Assembly (NCBI GenBank): GCA_965203535.1
Contig: OZ241897.1
Span: 4,898,001 to 4,962,000, forward strand
Length of the DNA stretch: 64,000 nt
Direction of reading: 5' to 3'
Source of the DNA: JAJDTT01 sp022827025
GTDB taxonomy: Bacteria > Acidobacteriota > UBA6911 > RPQK01 > JAJDTT01
Shown: positions 1 through 7,960 of the stretch, piece after piece
Position numbering within the stretch: the stretch's first letter is position 1
How the letters are laid out: each line of letters opens with the position of its first letter
Translations under genes and position numbers: made by a program
Notes under the pieces: generated by a model
Databases searched by the model: none
Seen by the model: the letters and a program-made list of their open reading frames with translations, nothing else
What the model was told of the DNA's origin: nothing

Positions 1-3000
1 GCTTCGCCCAGCGCGCCGAAGTCGGCCGTGCCGAATTGATTGACCCTGGCTTTTCGGCGCAGTACGAAGTTGGCGCGGTTGGCGGCGTTGAACATCTGTA
101 GGCGCAGTTCCAGGTTCTGTCCCTCGCCCAGACGGAAGGAGCGCCGCAGCGAGAGGTCCACGTTGGCTAGGCCGGGTCCCTCCACCGTGGTCCGGCCCGC
201 GTTGCCGTAGCGGAGGCCGTCGGGCCGGACGAAGGCGTCCGTGTCGAACCACCGGCTGGGCGTACGCTGGTCCGGCGGCAGGTTCGGGTTTCCGATCCGG
301 TCCGGCCACTGGGAAAACTCGGATCCCACGTCCAGAGCGTCGCCCGGGAGGTAGACGCTGAACCAGGGACCGTCCTGGAAACTGGAGATGGCCTGGAGGG
401 ACCAACCGCCTAGAATCGCTCCCATGGGCCCACTCTGGAAATAGGGCTTTCCCCGGCCGAAGGGAGGCTCGTAACCGGTGGTGAGGACCAACCGGCGCCG
501 GACGTGGAGCTCGGAGAGGCCCCGGTTGACGTGAAGGGGCAGGTTTCGGCTCCGGAAATAGCGCCGCTCGTAGGACCCTTCCCAACCGCCGCCGGTGTTG
601 ACCTGGCCGGACCAGGTGAACGAACCGCTCAGATGGAGCCCTTCCGGGCCGGGACGCCTCTCCACCCGAAACTGCATGCCATGGTAGTTGGAGTCGGCGT
701 CTGCCATGGGGATATGGACGGCCTGAAGCTGGGGAAAGGGACGGCGGGCCTGCCGGTCGCCGGTGCCGGGCCGGGCGTCGTTGATGGACACGGTATCCAA
801 CTGGTTCGCCGTGTGGGACCCTAGATAACCCGCCTCCAACATCAGGAGAGGAGTGAATTTGTGCTGCATTGAGAGGCCCCAGACGTGCGTCGATGAGAGG
901 GGCAGAGGGCTCTCCACTCCAAAGATGGTGGGAACGGCCAATCCGGCCAGGGCTTCGGGAAACGGGTCCGACAAACTCAGGCTGGGAGTTTCCAGGGGCG
1001 CGTTGAAGGTCGAGCGGATGGCGCCCTCCCGCGGAGTCCGGGTCAGGCGATAGAGCATCCCGGTGTCCAGCTCGTTGGCATAGATGCCGTAGCCAAGCCG
1101 CACCACCGAACTGGGACCCACCCGCCATGCCATCCCCGCGCGGGGCAGGAAACCCTCGCTTCGCCGCCAGCTCACCAGAGGAATCCCCGCCGGGAAGCGG
1201 CCGGTCTCGCCCGGCTTCAGCTCCAGGTCCAAGGGGGGCGCCGCAATGGTCCCCCGGTGAGGATCGAAGTTGGAGACGAACCCCCGTTTGTCCTTCCACG
1301 GGAACCGCCCCTCGTAGCGTAGCCCCAGAGTCAGCGTCAGCGTCGAGCTCAGCTTCCAGTCGTCCTGGACAAAAAGATAGAGGGCATTCTGATGCAGGTT
1401 TGCCCGGTAGGACTCCCCTCCCAAAGTGGTGCGGGCCGGATAGCCGAGAAGGAAGTCTCCGAACGCGCGCCCGGAGTAGCGATCGAAGAAATCGAACTGG
1501 GACCGGGCCTCCATGTTGATGAAGAGGTAGTGCTGACGGAACTCGGCGCCGGCTTTCAGAGAGTGGTCACCCCGCTGGAAACTGACCAGTTCCTTGATTT
1601 GCCAGTTTCCGGTGATGGACGGTCCCTGAAGGCTGATGTCTCCCAGGTTGGTGTAGCCCTGGATCTGGACGATGGGGATTCCCATTCGATCCACTTCGCT
1701 GGCTTGGAGCTCAGGGACGCCCAGTCCCTTCGAAGCCTCGGACTTGGGATTGGAAGGCGCCGCTTTGTAGGGCCTTCGCGTCCAGTGCAGGCTGGCCACG
1801 TTGGTGAGGCCTCCCGCCAGGGTCCGCGTGTTGGTGATGCTCTGGCCGTACGCGCGGAGAGGCTGGACGGCGGTAAATGCGGAGATGGGGCGCACGGTGA
1901 CGTAGGGTCCCGAATTCCAGACGAAGCGCCCAGACCAGCGGCTCTGTTCCGAATCCTTGAAATCGACCCTCGTGATGAGCTGAGGGTTGTCGTAGGGTGC
2001 GAAGGAGTCGGGGCTGGTGAAATTGAGCGCCCCCGCCGTGTTGGGCCGGGGATAGAAGGCCAGAAGCCTCTTTGCCACCGGATTGATCCGGTCCGGAGGA
2101 ATAGTGTTGTTGGGGAAGGGTTTCCCCGAAGCCGGATCCATTAGGGTGCTGGAGAAACGGCCTTCCCGTTCCGCATCCGTGGGCACGACTCCCGTCAGCG
2201 GCCGAATCTCCCGGATGGATTCGAGCTGGTATGAGACGAAGAACCAGGCCCGGTCCCGCCCATCCAGCAGACGGGGAATCCGGATCGGTCCCCCGAAAGT
2301 GGCTCCCAGTTGGTTGCGCTTGTACTCCTGTTTTTCGTGCGCGAAAAAATTGCGTGCATCCAGGTTGTCGTTGCGGTGGAACCAGAACAGGTTGCCGTGG
2401 TAGTCGTTGCCGCCGCTCCGGGTCACGGCCACGATCTGGCCGCCGGGACGGATTCCGTACTCGGCTCCGTAGAGTCCCGTCTTGACCTCGAACTCCTGCA
2501 AGGCGTCGGTGCTGGGCTTGAAGTTGGAAAAGCGGGGAAACAGAGCCCCGTCCACATAGGTGACGTTGTCCCGCTGCCGCATGCCCTGGACCCGGATGTT
2601 CCCCATGGCGGTTCCGGTGGTGCTGGTGCTGCTGGCGGGGGCGGTCCCTGGAGCCAGGGTCGCCAACTTGGTGAAGTCGCGGTCGTTCAACGGCATGTCT
2701 TCAAGCTTCTGGCGGCCGATGACCTCTCCCAGTTCGGCGTCCTCCGATTCCAATTGGAGAGCCTGCGCCTGGGTTCGATGGATCTCAGCCGAGTCTCCGG
2801 ACAACAGGTGGAAGTCCTGTCGGACTGTCTGCCCGACTTGAAGCAGGACTCCGGTGCGAATCTCCGTCTGATAGCCGGCCAAATTCACGTGGATTTCGTA
2901 GTCGCCGACGAGTAACCCATCCAGACGGTAGTTGCCGTTCGTGGCGGTCAAGGCCACGAAGACCTCGTTGGTCTGGATCCGGGTCAGGGTCAGCTCCGCA

Positions 3001-3146
3001 CCAATGAGGGGCCCGTTCCGGCCGTCCTGCACGGTTCCCAGAAGAGTCCCCGTGCCCGTCTGTGCGGTGACGGGATGTCCGGTCAGCAGCAGGAGTCCTG
3101 CAGCCAAAACCAGGATGGGGAGAAGGGAGCGCGGCGGCGTGTGCAT
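1..3146 (-). CDS. TonB-dependent receptor-like outer-membrane protein (partial, C-terminus outside window)
   Basis: Translated from the ATG at 3146, the frame stays open to the left edge (about 1048 codons seen, no stop). A Sec signal peptide (roughly residues 1-28, ending VTAQ) is followed by a carboxypeptidase-regulatory-like beta-sandwich (about 34-115), then a plug-like region with MPLNDRDFTKL and an RVQGMRQRDNVTYVDGA stretch. A long series of beta-strand segments typical of a 22-strand barrel follows (for example FVQDDWKLSSTLTLTLGLRYEG). Such CarboxypepD_reg plus plug proteins (Oar-like) are abundant in Acidobacteriota and are thought to import or bind large substrates at the outer membrane. 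The substrate cannot be told. It is divergent from the VWFA-related gene. The gene is cut by the window edge, not visibly broken. Confidence 0.9.
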   Translation of the reverse strand, partial: MHTPPRSLLPILVLAAGLLLLTGHPVTAQTGTGTLLGTVQDGRNGPLIGAELTLTRIQTNEVFVALTATNGNYRLDGLLVGDYEIHVNLAGYQTEIRTGVLLQVGQTVRQDFHLLSGDSAEIHRTQAQALQLESEDAELGEVIGRQKLEDMPLNDRDFTKLATLAPGTAPASSTSTTGTAMGNIRVQGMRQRDNVTYVDGALFPRFSNFKPSTDALQEFEVKTGLYGAEYGIRPGGQIVAVTRSGGNDYHGNLFWFHRNDNLDARNFFAHEKQEYKRNQLGATFGGPIRIPRLLDGRDRAWFFVSYQLESIREIRPLTGVVPTDAEREGRFSSTLMDPASGKPFPNNTIPPDRINPVAKRLLAFYPRPNTAGALNFTSPDSFAPYDNPQLITRVDFKDSEQSRWSGRFVWNSGPYVTVRPISAFTAVQPLRAYGQSITNTRTLAGGLTNVASLHWTRRPYKAAPSNPKSEASKGLGVPELQASEVDRMGIPIVQIQGYTNLGDISLQGPSITGNWQIKELVSFQRGDHSLKAGAEFRQHYLFINMEARSQFDFFDRYSGRAFGDFLLGYPARTTLGGESYRANLHQNALYLFVQDDWKLSSTLTLTLGLRYEGRFPWKDKRGFVSNFDPHRGTIAAPPLDLELKPGETGRFPAGIPLVSWRRSEGFLPRAGMAWRVGPSSVVRLGYGIYANELDTGMLYRLTRTPREGAIRSTFNAPLETPSLSLSDPFPEALAGLAVPTIFGVESPLPLSSTHVWGLSMQHKFTPLLMLEAGYLGSHTANQLDTVSINDARPGTGDRQARRPFPQLQAVHIPMADADSNYHGMQFRVERRPGPEGLHLSGSFTWSGQVNTGGGWEGSYERRYFRSRNLPLHVNRGLSELHVRRRLVLTTGYEPPFGRGKPYFQSGPMGAILGGWSLQAISSFQDGPWFSVYLPGDALDVGSEFSQWPDRIGNPNLPPDQRTPSRWFDTDAFVRPDGLRYGNAGRTTVEGPGLANVDLSLRRSFRLGEGQNLELRLQMFNAANRANFVLRRKARVNQFGTADFGALGE

Positions 3147-3524
3147 CTTGGGTGCCTGGTGGGGTCCAGAATAGCACGAAACCCCCGGCGCCACGGCGTC
3201 TTCGTTTTGAGGAGAGGCCATAGTCCCTCCCCCCAAATCACCTCCGAAGGCCGAAGACCGCGGCGGAGAATTTTGCCGACTGCGAAAAAATGTGTGACCA
3301 ATGGCAGTTTCAAACGTTGCACTGGATAGAAGGAGAGATCACGAGACTTCAGACAACAGTCAACGAACGGAAAGGGATCTGAAATGATCTCAAGCCATGC
3401 CATGGGGCAATTCAAGGAAAAGGAACGTCCACTTGAAACTGGAGGATGGGCGGCGGTTGGCGCTGGACCGATCGTGCGGGTCTGGAAACCGGCCGGGCAA
3501 GTCGGAATCCGACCCTTCAGGTGC
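3147..3524. other. Divergent intergenic region between receptor and VWFA-related gene
   Basis: About 380 bases separate the two divergent starts. An in-frame ATG at 3384, with an AAGGG-like ribosome site before it, would extend the VWFA protein by 47 residues that do not look like a signal peptide. No clear promoter, repeat or RNA gene is seen here. Confidence 0.4.
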
Positions 3525-5198
3525 ATGAGGTCTCTCGGCCGCACTCTCCCCGTGTGTCTGGTGGCGCTCTGCTTGGGATGGTCGTGGATGATCCACGCCC
3601 AGGATCAGACTCCCACCTTCCGAGCTGAATCGGATGTGGTGCTCGTCGACCTCATCGTCACCGACCGGAAAGGTAACTCTGTGGACGATCTGAAGCGGAA
3701 AGAGGTCGAGTTGTTCGAGGACGGCAAGCGTCAGAACATTCGATTCTTTCGACTCGAACGCAAGGATGGCCATGACCGAAGGGACCAGACAAGGGAGGTA
3801 TCGGATCGCAGCAGCGGATCGCCCGGAGGGAGGTCCGACGGCGACACCAGCTCCGCCGTGGGCGGCTACTATGCATTTCTCATGGATCTGCAGGCGATGG
3901 ACCACAACTCGTTGGAGAGAAGCAAGGATTCGATTCGAGCGTTCCTCCGTTCGGAGATCGATCCCAGGGACCGGATCATGCTGGCCACGATTCGCCCCCA
4001 GTTTCGAGTGGATCAATCTTTCACCCGTGACCTCACCAAGCTGACGCAAGCTCTGGATCAGATCTCCTACCGCCGAGAGAAGGCGAATTTGGCACAGTTC
4101 GCACTAGACCTTCTGGAAGGCAGGGCTTCTTCCCGGATGAGTCCGCGGGAATATCTCGACGTTCTGGCTATGCAGATAGACCTTTCGTCCAGAGCTCTCT
4201 CGGCTTTGTCCCGCCATCTGGGCTCCTTGCCGGGCCGAAAGCACGTCCTTTATTTCTCGAACGGATATCCCCTGAACGCGGCATTACGGATTGCGAGGAT
4301 CATGTCCAAGGCGGCGTCTGCGCGTATGACTGGACGAGGCATGGCCTCGCAGCTCGGAGGTCTGGCCAGATCGAAATCCCCCCTCTTTTTCACTACCCGC
4401 GAACTGACCGAAAAGTTGCGCTCAGCGGTGGACCGCGCCAATCGCAACCAGGTGTCGGTTCACAGCATTGACCCTCGCGGCTTGATGGTCGTTCCCTTCG
4501 AGTTGGGCACAGTCTTGGACATCGGGGATCTGGAAGCCTCCCAGGAGTTCCTGGCTCAGCTTTCGAAGGACACGGGCGGACTTCTTGCGACCAACGAGAA
4601 CGACCTGCTCCGCCCCATCCGGGAAGCCTACCGGGATGGCCGAACCTACTATCTCCTGGGATACGTCCCGGATACGAAGAGGAAGATCGGCAAGTTTCAC
4701 GAGATCACAGTTCGGGTGAGGAGGGAAGGCCTCCAGCTCCGGCACCGCAGGGGATACATGGATCAGGATCCGCTGGTCGCCGCACAGTCGGAGCTGGCAA
4801 ATGCATTCAAGTTTCCGGATCTCTACAGGGACTTTCCCTTCGATCTTGACGTGGTTCCGAAGGGCGGAAAGCTGGGCGTACGTGCCCGGGTTCCTACCAA
4901 CGTGCTTCGCTTTACTTCGGAAGGTGAGAAGAGTCGTTGTCTCCTGGAGATCTTCGGAGTCGTCTTCGACGAGTTCGATGGGCCCACAGGGAAAGAGTTT
5001 TTCCTGACCAAGAATATAGATCTCGACTTCGATGCCAAAGGGCTGGAGACTTTCCGAAGTTACGAGGCCCTCGGGCCCTGGATGGAGAAGGATTTTCCGA
5101 AAAAGGGCAACTATCTCGTGGTTGTGCTCCGACAGAAACTCACGGGCGAACTCGCCGCCGGAAAGGCCGCTCTTGAGATGGCCAAGCTCGCCGATTGA
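3525..5198 (+). CDS. VWFA-related (acidobacterial-type) secreted protein
   Basis: The ATG at 3525 is preferred over the upstream ATG at 3384 because it begins directly with a signal peptide (MRSLGRTLPVCLVALCLGW, ending near IHAQ). The mature protein opens with a strand reading DVVLVDLIVTDRKG and a GKRQNIRFF segment. This is the N-terminal beta-sandwich found in the family of VWFA-related proteins that is expanded in Acidobacteriota. A VWA fold follows (YYAFLMDLQAMDHNSLERSK, then DPRDRIMLATI), with a modified metal-site motif rather than a classical DxSxS. The C-terminal part (TYYLLGYVPDT, then EITVRVRREG) is also family-typical. Likely periplasmic or surface protein interaction. Exact role unknown. 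The downstream gene is a small antitoxin in the same direction. Confidence 0.85.
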   Translation: MRSLGRTLPVCLVALCLGWSWMIHAQDQTPTFRAESDVVLVDLIVTDRKGNSVDDLKRKEVELFEDGKRQNIRFFRLERKDGHDRRDQTREVSDRSSGSPGGRSDGDTSSAVGGYYAFLMDLQAMDHNSLERSKDSIRAFLRSEIDPRDRIMLATIRPQFRVDQSFTRDLTKLTQALDQISYRREKANLAQFALDLLEGRASSRMSPREYLDVLAMQIDLSSRALSALSRHLGSLPGRKHVLYFSNGYPLNAALRIARIMSKAASARMTGRGMASQLGGLARSKSPLFFTTRELTEKLRSAVDRANRNQVSVHSIDPRGLMVVPFELGTVLDIGDLEASQEFLAQLSKDTGGLLATNENDLLRPIREAYRDGRTYYLLGYVPDTKRKIGKFHEITVRVRREGLQLRHRRGYMDQDPLVAAQSELANAFKFPDLYRDFPFDLDVVPKGGKLGVRARVPTNVLRFTSEGEKSRCLLEIFGVVFDEFDGPTGKEFFLTKNIDLDFDAKGLETFRSYEALGPWMEKDFPKKGNYLVVVLRQKLTGELAAGKAALEMAKLAD

Positions 5199-5266
5199 GG
5201 GACTCAATGAAACGAAATCGCGGGTCAAGCAGATACGAATTCGCCTGCTTCCGCTCTCGTGACACA

Positions 5267-5494
5267 ATGTATTACATGAAGGCAGTCTTTACGATACGAC
5301 TCGAACCCGAGTTGCAGCGCGAACTCGACGAACTGTGCGGCGAACTGGGCCGGACCCGGAGCGATGTGATGAGAGACGCGTTGCGGAGACAGCTAAATCT
5401 GATGCGTTTTGAGCGCACGCGGCGCCGTATCCTCCCGTTTGCAGAATCTCAAGGATATCTAACCGATGAAGACGTTTTTCGAGACGTCTCTTGA
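5267..5494 (+). CDS. Ribbon-helix-helix (CopG/Arc-type) antitoxin
   Basis: A 75-residue protein opens with a beta strand (AVFTIRLEPELQRELDEL) followed by two helices (LGRTRSDVMRDALRRQL), the layout of a CopG/Arc-family ribbon-helix-helix DNA-binding protein. Such proteins pair with PIN-domain or ParE toxins and autoregulate the operon. Two starts are possible (ATG at 5267 or 5276), and neither has a strong ribosome site. The stop overlaps a TTG codon that opens a PIN-like remnant, so this was the first gene of a toxin-antitoxin pair. The antitoxin itself looks intact. Confidence 0.75.
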   Translation: MYYMKAVFTIRLEPELQRELDELCGELGRTRSDVMRDALRRQLNLMRFERTRRRILPFAESQGYLTDEDVFRDVS

Positions 5495-5559
5495 GAGCCA
5501 TTTTCGATACTGATGTTCTTAGTCCGCGTGAGTGCTGGCAACAATTGCGAGGCCGCTGA
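5491..5559 (+). pseudogene. Truncated PIN-domain toxin remnant (VapC-like)
   Basis: The frame starting with TTG at 5491 overlaps the antitoxin stop and reads LRAIFDTDVL. This matches the first strand of PIN-domain ribonucleases (usual form FDTNVL, with the first catalytic aspartate). It loses similarity after about ten codons and stops at 5557-5559. No further PIN motifs are seen in the three forward frames up to the next gene. I infer a toxin gene decayed by deletion, leaving the antitoxin orphaned. Confidence 0.6.
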
Positions 5560-5703
5560 AACACAGCGATGTCTGAAATCGCTGGTAGTATGTATTCATT
5601 GTTTGAGAAAGCCGCACCGTGGTTTTGAGGTTCGAAGGGCCTTTGCGCGTGCCAACGCGGATCCTCATTCGGTCAGGACCATTTTCACTGGAGTTGCCAT
5701 GAC

Positions 5704-6435
5704 ATGAGCATTCGTCATCGAATCGGATTGATGGTCCCCTCCACCAACACCACCTGCGAGGGGGACTACCAACTGGTGGCCCCCCGGTCCATGACGGTTC
5801 ATGGCCAGCGGCTCTGGCTGACCAACGACGCCATGGGCGAAGACGGCATGGAGCGGATGAACGCGGACATCGAGAGCGGCGCCCGGTACCTGTCCACGGC
5901 CCGGGTGGACGCCGTCGTCTATGCCTGCACCACGGGGAGCTTCTTCAAGGGCGCCGGCTGGGACAGGGACATGCTCGACCTCATCGAGCGAACGGCGAAG
6001 GTTCCCGCCATCGGCACCAGTCCGGCGGTGGTCGAGGCGCTGCGGTTCATGGGCGCCCGCAAGATTTCCGTGGCCACCCCGTACCCGGATTGGAGCAACC
6101 GGAGACTCCGCACCTACCTGGAGACCGCCGGCTTCACGGTCCTCAACGTGGAGGGCGAGCCGGTGGCCGTCGGCGCCGGGCAGCAGGGGATCAACGATCA
6201 GGATCCGGAATCGGTGGTGAGGTTCGCCTCTCAGGCCTGCCGCCCCGAGGCCGATCTCCTCTTCTGTTCCTGCACCGCTTGGCGGTCCCTGGAGGTGGTG
6301 GAGGAACTGGAGCGGATCACGGGCCGTCCCGTGGTGAGCTCGAACCAGTCCACGATCTGGGCCAGCTTCCGGAAGCTGGGGCTGACCCGGCCCATCGAAG
6401 GATACGGCAGCCTGCTCCGGCGGATGGACCACTGA
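5704..6435 (+). CDS. Maleate isomerase / arylmalonate decarboxylase-like enzyme (Asp/Glu racemase superfamily)
   Basis: This 243-residue cytoplasmic protein has the family opening IGLMVPSTNTTCEGDY, a first catalytic-cysteine motif YACTTGS (Cys75) and a second one CSCTAW (Cys190, with Cys188 next to it). Two-cysteine members isomerise or racemise small dicarboxylates (maleate cis-trans isomerase, Asp/Glu racemases), while one-cysteine members such as AMDase decarboxylate. Both cysteines are kept here, so an isomerase or racemase is more likely than a decarboxylase. The next gene, 79 bases downstream in the same direction, encodes an enolase-superfamily racemase-like enzyme, so the pair may act on related acids. 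A distant one-cysteine relative lies at 47791-48561. Confidence 0.8.
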   Translation: MSIRHRIGLMVPSTNTTCEGDYQLVAPRSMTVHGQRLWLTNDAMGEDGMERMNADIESGARYLSTARVDAVVYACTTGSFFKGAGWDRDMLDLIERTAKVPAIGTSPAVVEALRFMGARKISVATPYPDWSNRRLRTYLETAGFTVLNVEGEPVAVGAGQQGINDQDPESVVRFASQACRPEADLLFCSCTAWRSLEVVEELERITGRPVVSSNQSTIWASFRKLGLTRPIEGYGSLLRRMDH

Positions 6436-6514
6436 ATCAGACTTGGGGACCCGCCGCCGGACGACCGCTCTGATCCGTTTTCCGTAGCGATCCTTTCGGT
6501 ATAACCTGGAACTC

Positions 6515-7636
6515 ATGAGAATCGATTCCATCGAAGTGGTCCACGTGGCCATGCCGCTCATCTATCCTTGGCGGACCGCATACGGTGAGGATGCGTCCGT
6601 TCAATCGGTCCTGATCCGAATGGAGTCGCAGGGACTTGCGGCCTGGAGCGAGGCGGCTCCACTGGCCGCGCCCCAATACCTGCCGGAATGGGCGGGAGGC
6701 GTTTTCGCCTGCATCCGGGACTGGTTGGCTCCGATCCTGGTGGGACGGGAGATCGCCAGCGGAGAAGAACTCCAGGACCGGCTCTCCTTCGTCAAGGGAA
6801 ACTCGTTCGCCAAGGGCGGTCTGGACAGCGGCTGGTGGGTGCTGGAGGCCATGCGCCGGGGAGTTCCTCTCTATCGGCTCCTGGGAGGCCGGCGCTCCCA
6901 GGTCGACGTGGGAGCCGACTTCGGAATCATGGACTCGGTGGACGACCTGTTGGAGGCCGTCGGACGGGGCGTGGAGGCGGGCTTCAAGCGGACCAAGCTC
7001 AAGTACGGGCCGGGATGGGACCTGCCCGTCCTGAAGGAGGTCCGGAGGAACTTCCCCGATCACACATTCCACATCGACTGCAACAGCGGCTACCGGCTCT
7101 CCGACCTGGAGATGTTCCGGGAGATCGACCAGTTGGGTCTGGCCATGATCGAACAGCCGCTGCAGTACAACGACCTGGCGGACCACGCCCGGCTCCAGGA
7201 GGAGCTGCGAACGCCCGTCTGCCTGGATGAGAGCGTGACCTCCCCCGACAAGGCCCGGAAGGCCATCGAGATGGGGAGCTGCCGGATTGTCAACATCAAG
7301 CCCTGCCGGGTGGGAGGACTGACGCCATCCCTGGAGATCCACAACCGGTGCCAAGAGGCGGGGATCCCCTGCTGGATCGGGTCCATGTTGGAAAGCGCCG
7401 TGGGCGCCCGGGTCAACCTGGCCCTGGCCACATTGGAGAACTTCACCTACCCCGCCGACCTCTTCCCCACCAGCCGTTTCTACCGGAAGGATCTGGCCCG
7501 GCCCGAGGTGTTTCTGGACCGGGGTCCGTCAGGCGAGCCTGTGATGAGCCTTTCGGAGGAACCGGGACACGGCACCGAGCCGGACCCGGCGATGCTGGAG
7601 GAGTGCACGGTCGCCCGCGCCACAATCTCGGCGTGA
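6515..7636 (+). CDS. Enolase-superfamily enzyme, o-succinylbenzoate synthase / N-acylamino-acid racemase type
   Basis: 373 residues, full length for the MLE/OSBS subgroup. The catalytic set is visible: KLK at 161-163, metal ligands in HIDCNSGY (Asp188), MIEQPL (Glu213) and CLDESV (Asp238), and a second lysine in NIKPCRVGG (Lys262). This KxK plus lysine pattern with NIKPCRVGG is typical of the OSBS/N-succinylamino-acid racemase group, which abstracts an alpha proton next to a carboxylate held by Mg2+. No other menaquinone genes are nearby, so amino-acid racemisation is at least as likely as menaquinone synthesis and no gene symbol is given. The stop codon lies inside a perfect hairpin. Confidence 0.85.
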   Translation: MRIDSIEVVHVAMPLIYPWRTAYGEDASVQSVLIRMESQGLAAWSEAAPLAAPQYLPEWAGGVFACIRDWLAPILVGREIASGEELQDRLSFVKGNSFAKGGLDSGWWVLEAMRRGVPLYRLLGGRRSQVDVGADFGIMDSVDDLLEAVGRGVEAGFKRTKLKYGPGWDLPVLKEVRRNFPDHTFHIDCNSGYRLSDLEMFREIDQLGLAMIEQPLQYNDLADHARLQEELRTPVCLDESVTSPDKARKAIEMGSCRIVNIKPCRVGGLTPSLEIHNRCQEAGIPCWIGSMLESAVGARVNLALATLENFTYPADLFPTSRFYRKDLARPEVFLDRGPSGEPVMSLSEEPGHGTEPDPAMLEECTVARATISA

Positions 7637-7655
7637 CGCCGAAGGAGCGGCGTCA
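7634..7655 (+). terminator. Hairpin at the 3' end of the enolase-superfamily gene
   Basis: TGACGCCG (7634-7641) pairs perfectly with CGGCGTCA (7648-7655) across a 6-base loop and contains the stop codon. There is no T-run after it, so it may be a weak or factor-assisted terminator or just a short palindrome. Confidence 0.4.
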
Positions 7656-7850
7656 TCCGGAGCGACGTCGTCCCCGGCGCCGTCTTACGACCTGGCATTC
7701 AAGAAAAACCGGGCGGTCGCATCGTCTCTCTCCGCCTGTGATCGTCCGCACTCCGACAGGCGAAAACGAGCGAACGGCCCGGCCTCCCGTCGAAGTAAAG
7801 AACCAATACGTCCAGCCGCCGAGCTTCGAGTTCGCCGAACGCTCGAAAGA

Positions 7851-7899
7851 GGGCGCCAAGAATGACGCCCCTCCAAACGAGCAGCGACTTTCCAGTCGC
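7851..7899. repeat. Two short hairpin repeats in the 7637-7960 intergenic region
   Basis: The intergenic stretch 7637-7960 holds no convincing gene. It contains GGGCGCCA-AGAA-TGACGCCC (7851-7870, one mismatch in an 8-bp stem) and GCGACT-TTCC-AGTCGC (7884-7899, perfect). The first shares its AGAA loop and following CTCC with a hairpin at 50023-50042, which suggests a dispersed family of short palindromes. The region separates two convergent genes. Confidence 0.55.
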
Positions 7900-7960
7900 C
7901 GAATAGGACGGATGTCTTGGAGTGGTGTGATTCAGGCGCCGACTCTTGCCGACTTCCCGA

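Noticed and set aside
2785..3177. 130-codon minus-strand frame at the receptor start
   Set aside because: It overlaps the receptor gene in another frame. The receptor frame contains the signal peptide and regulatory domain.
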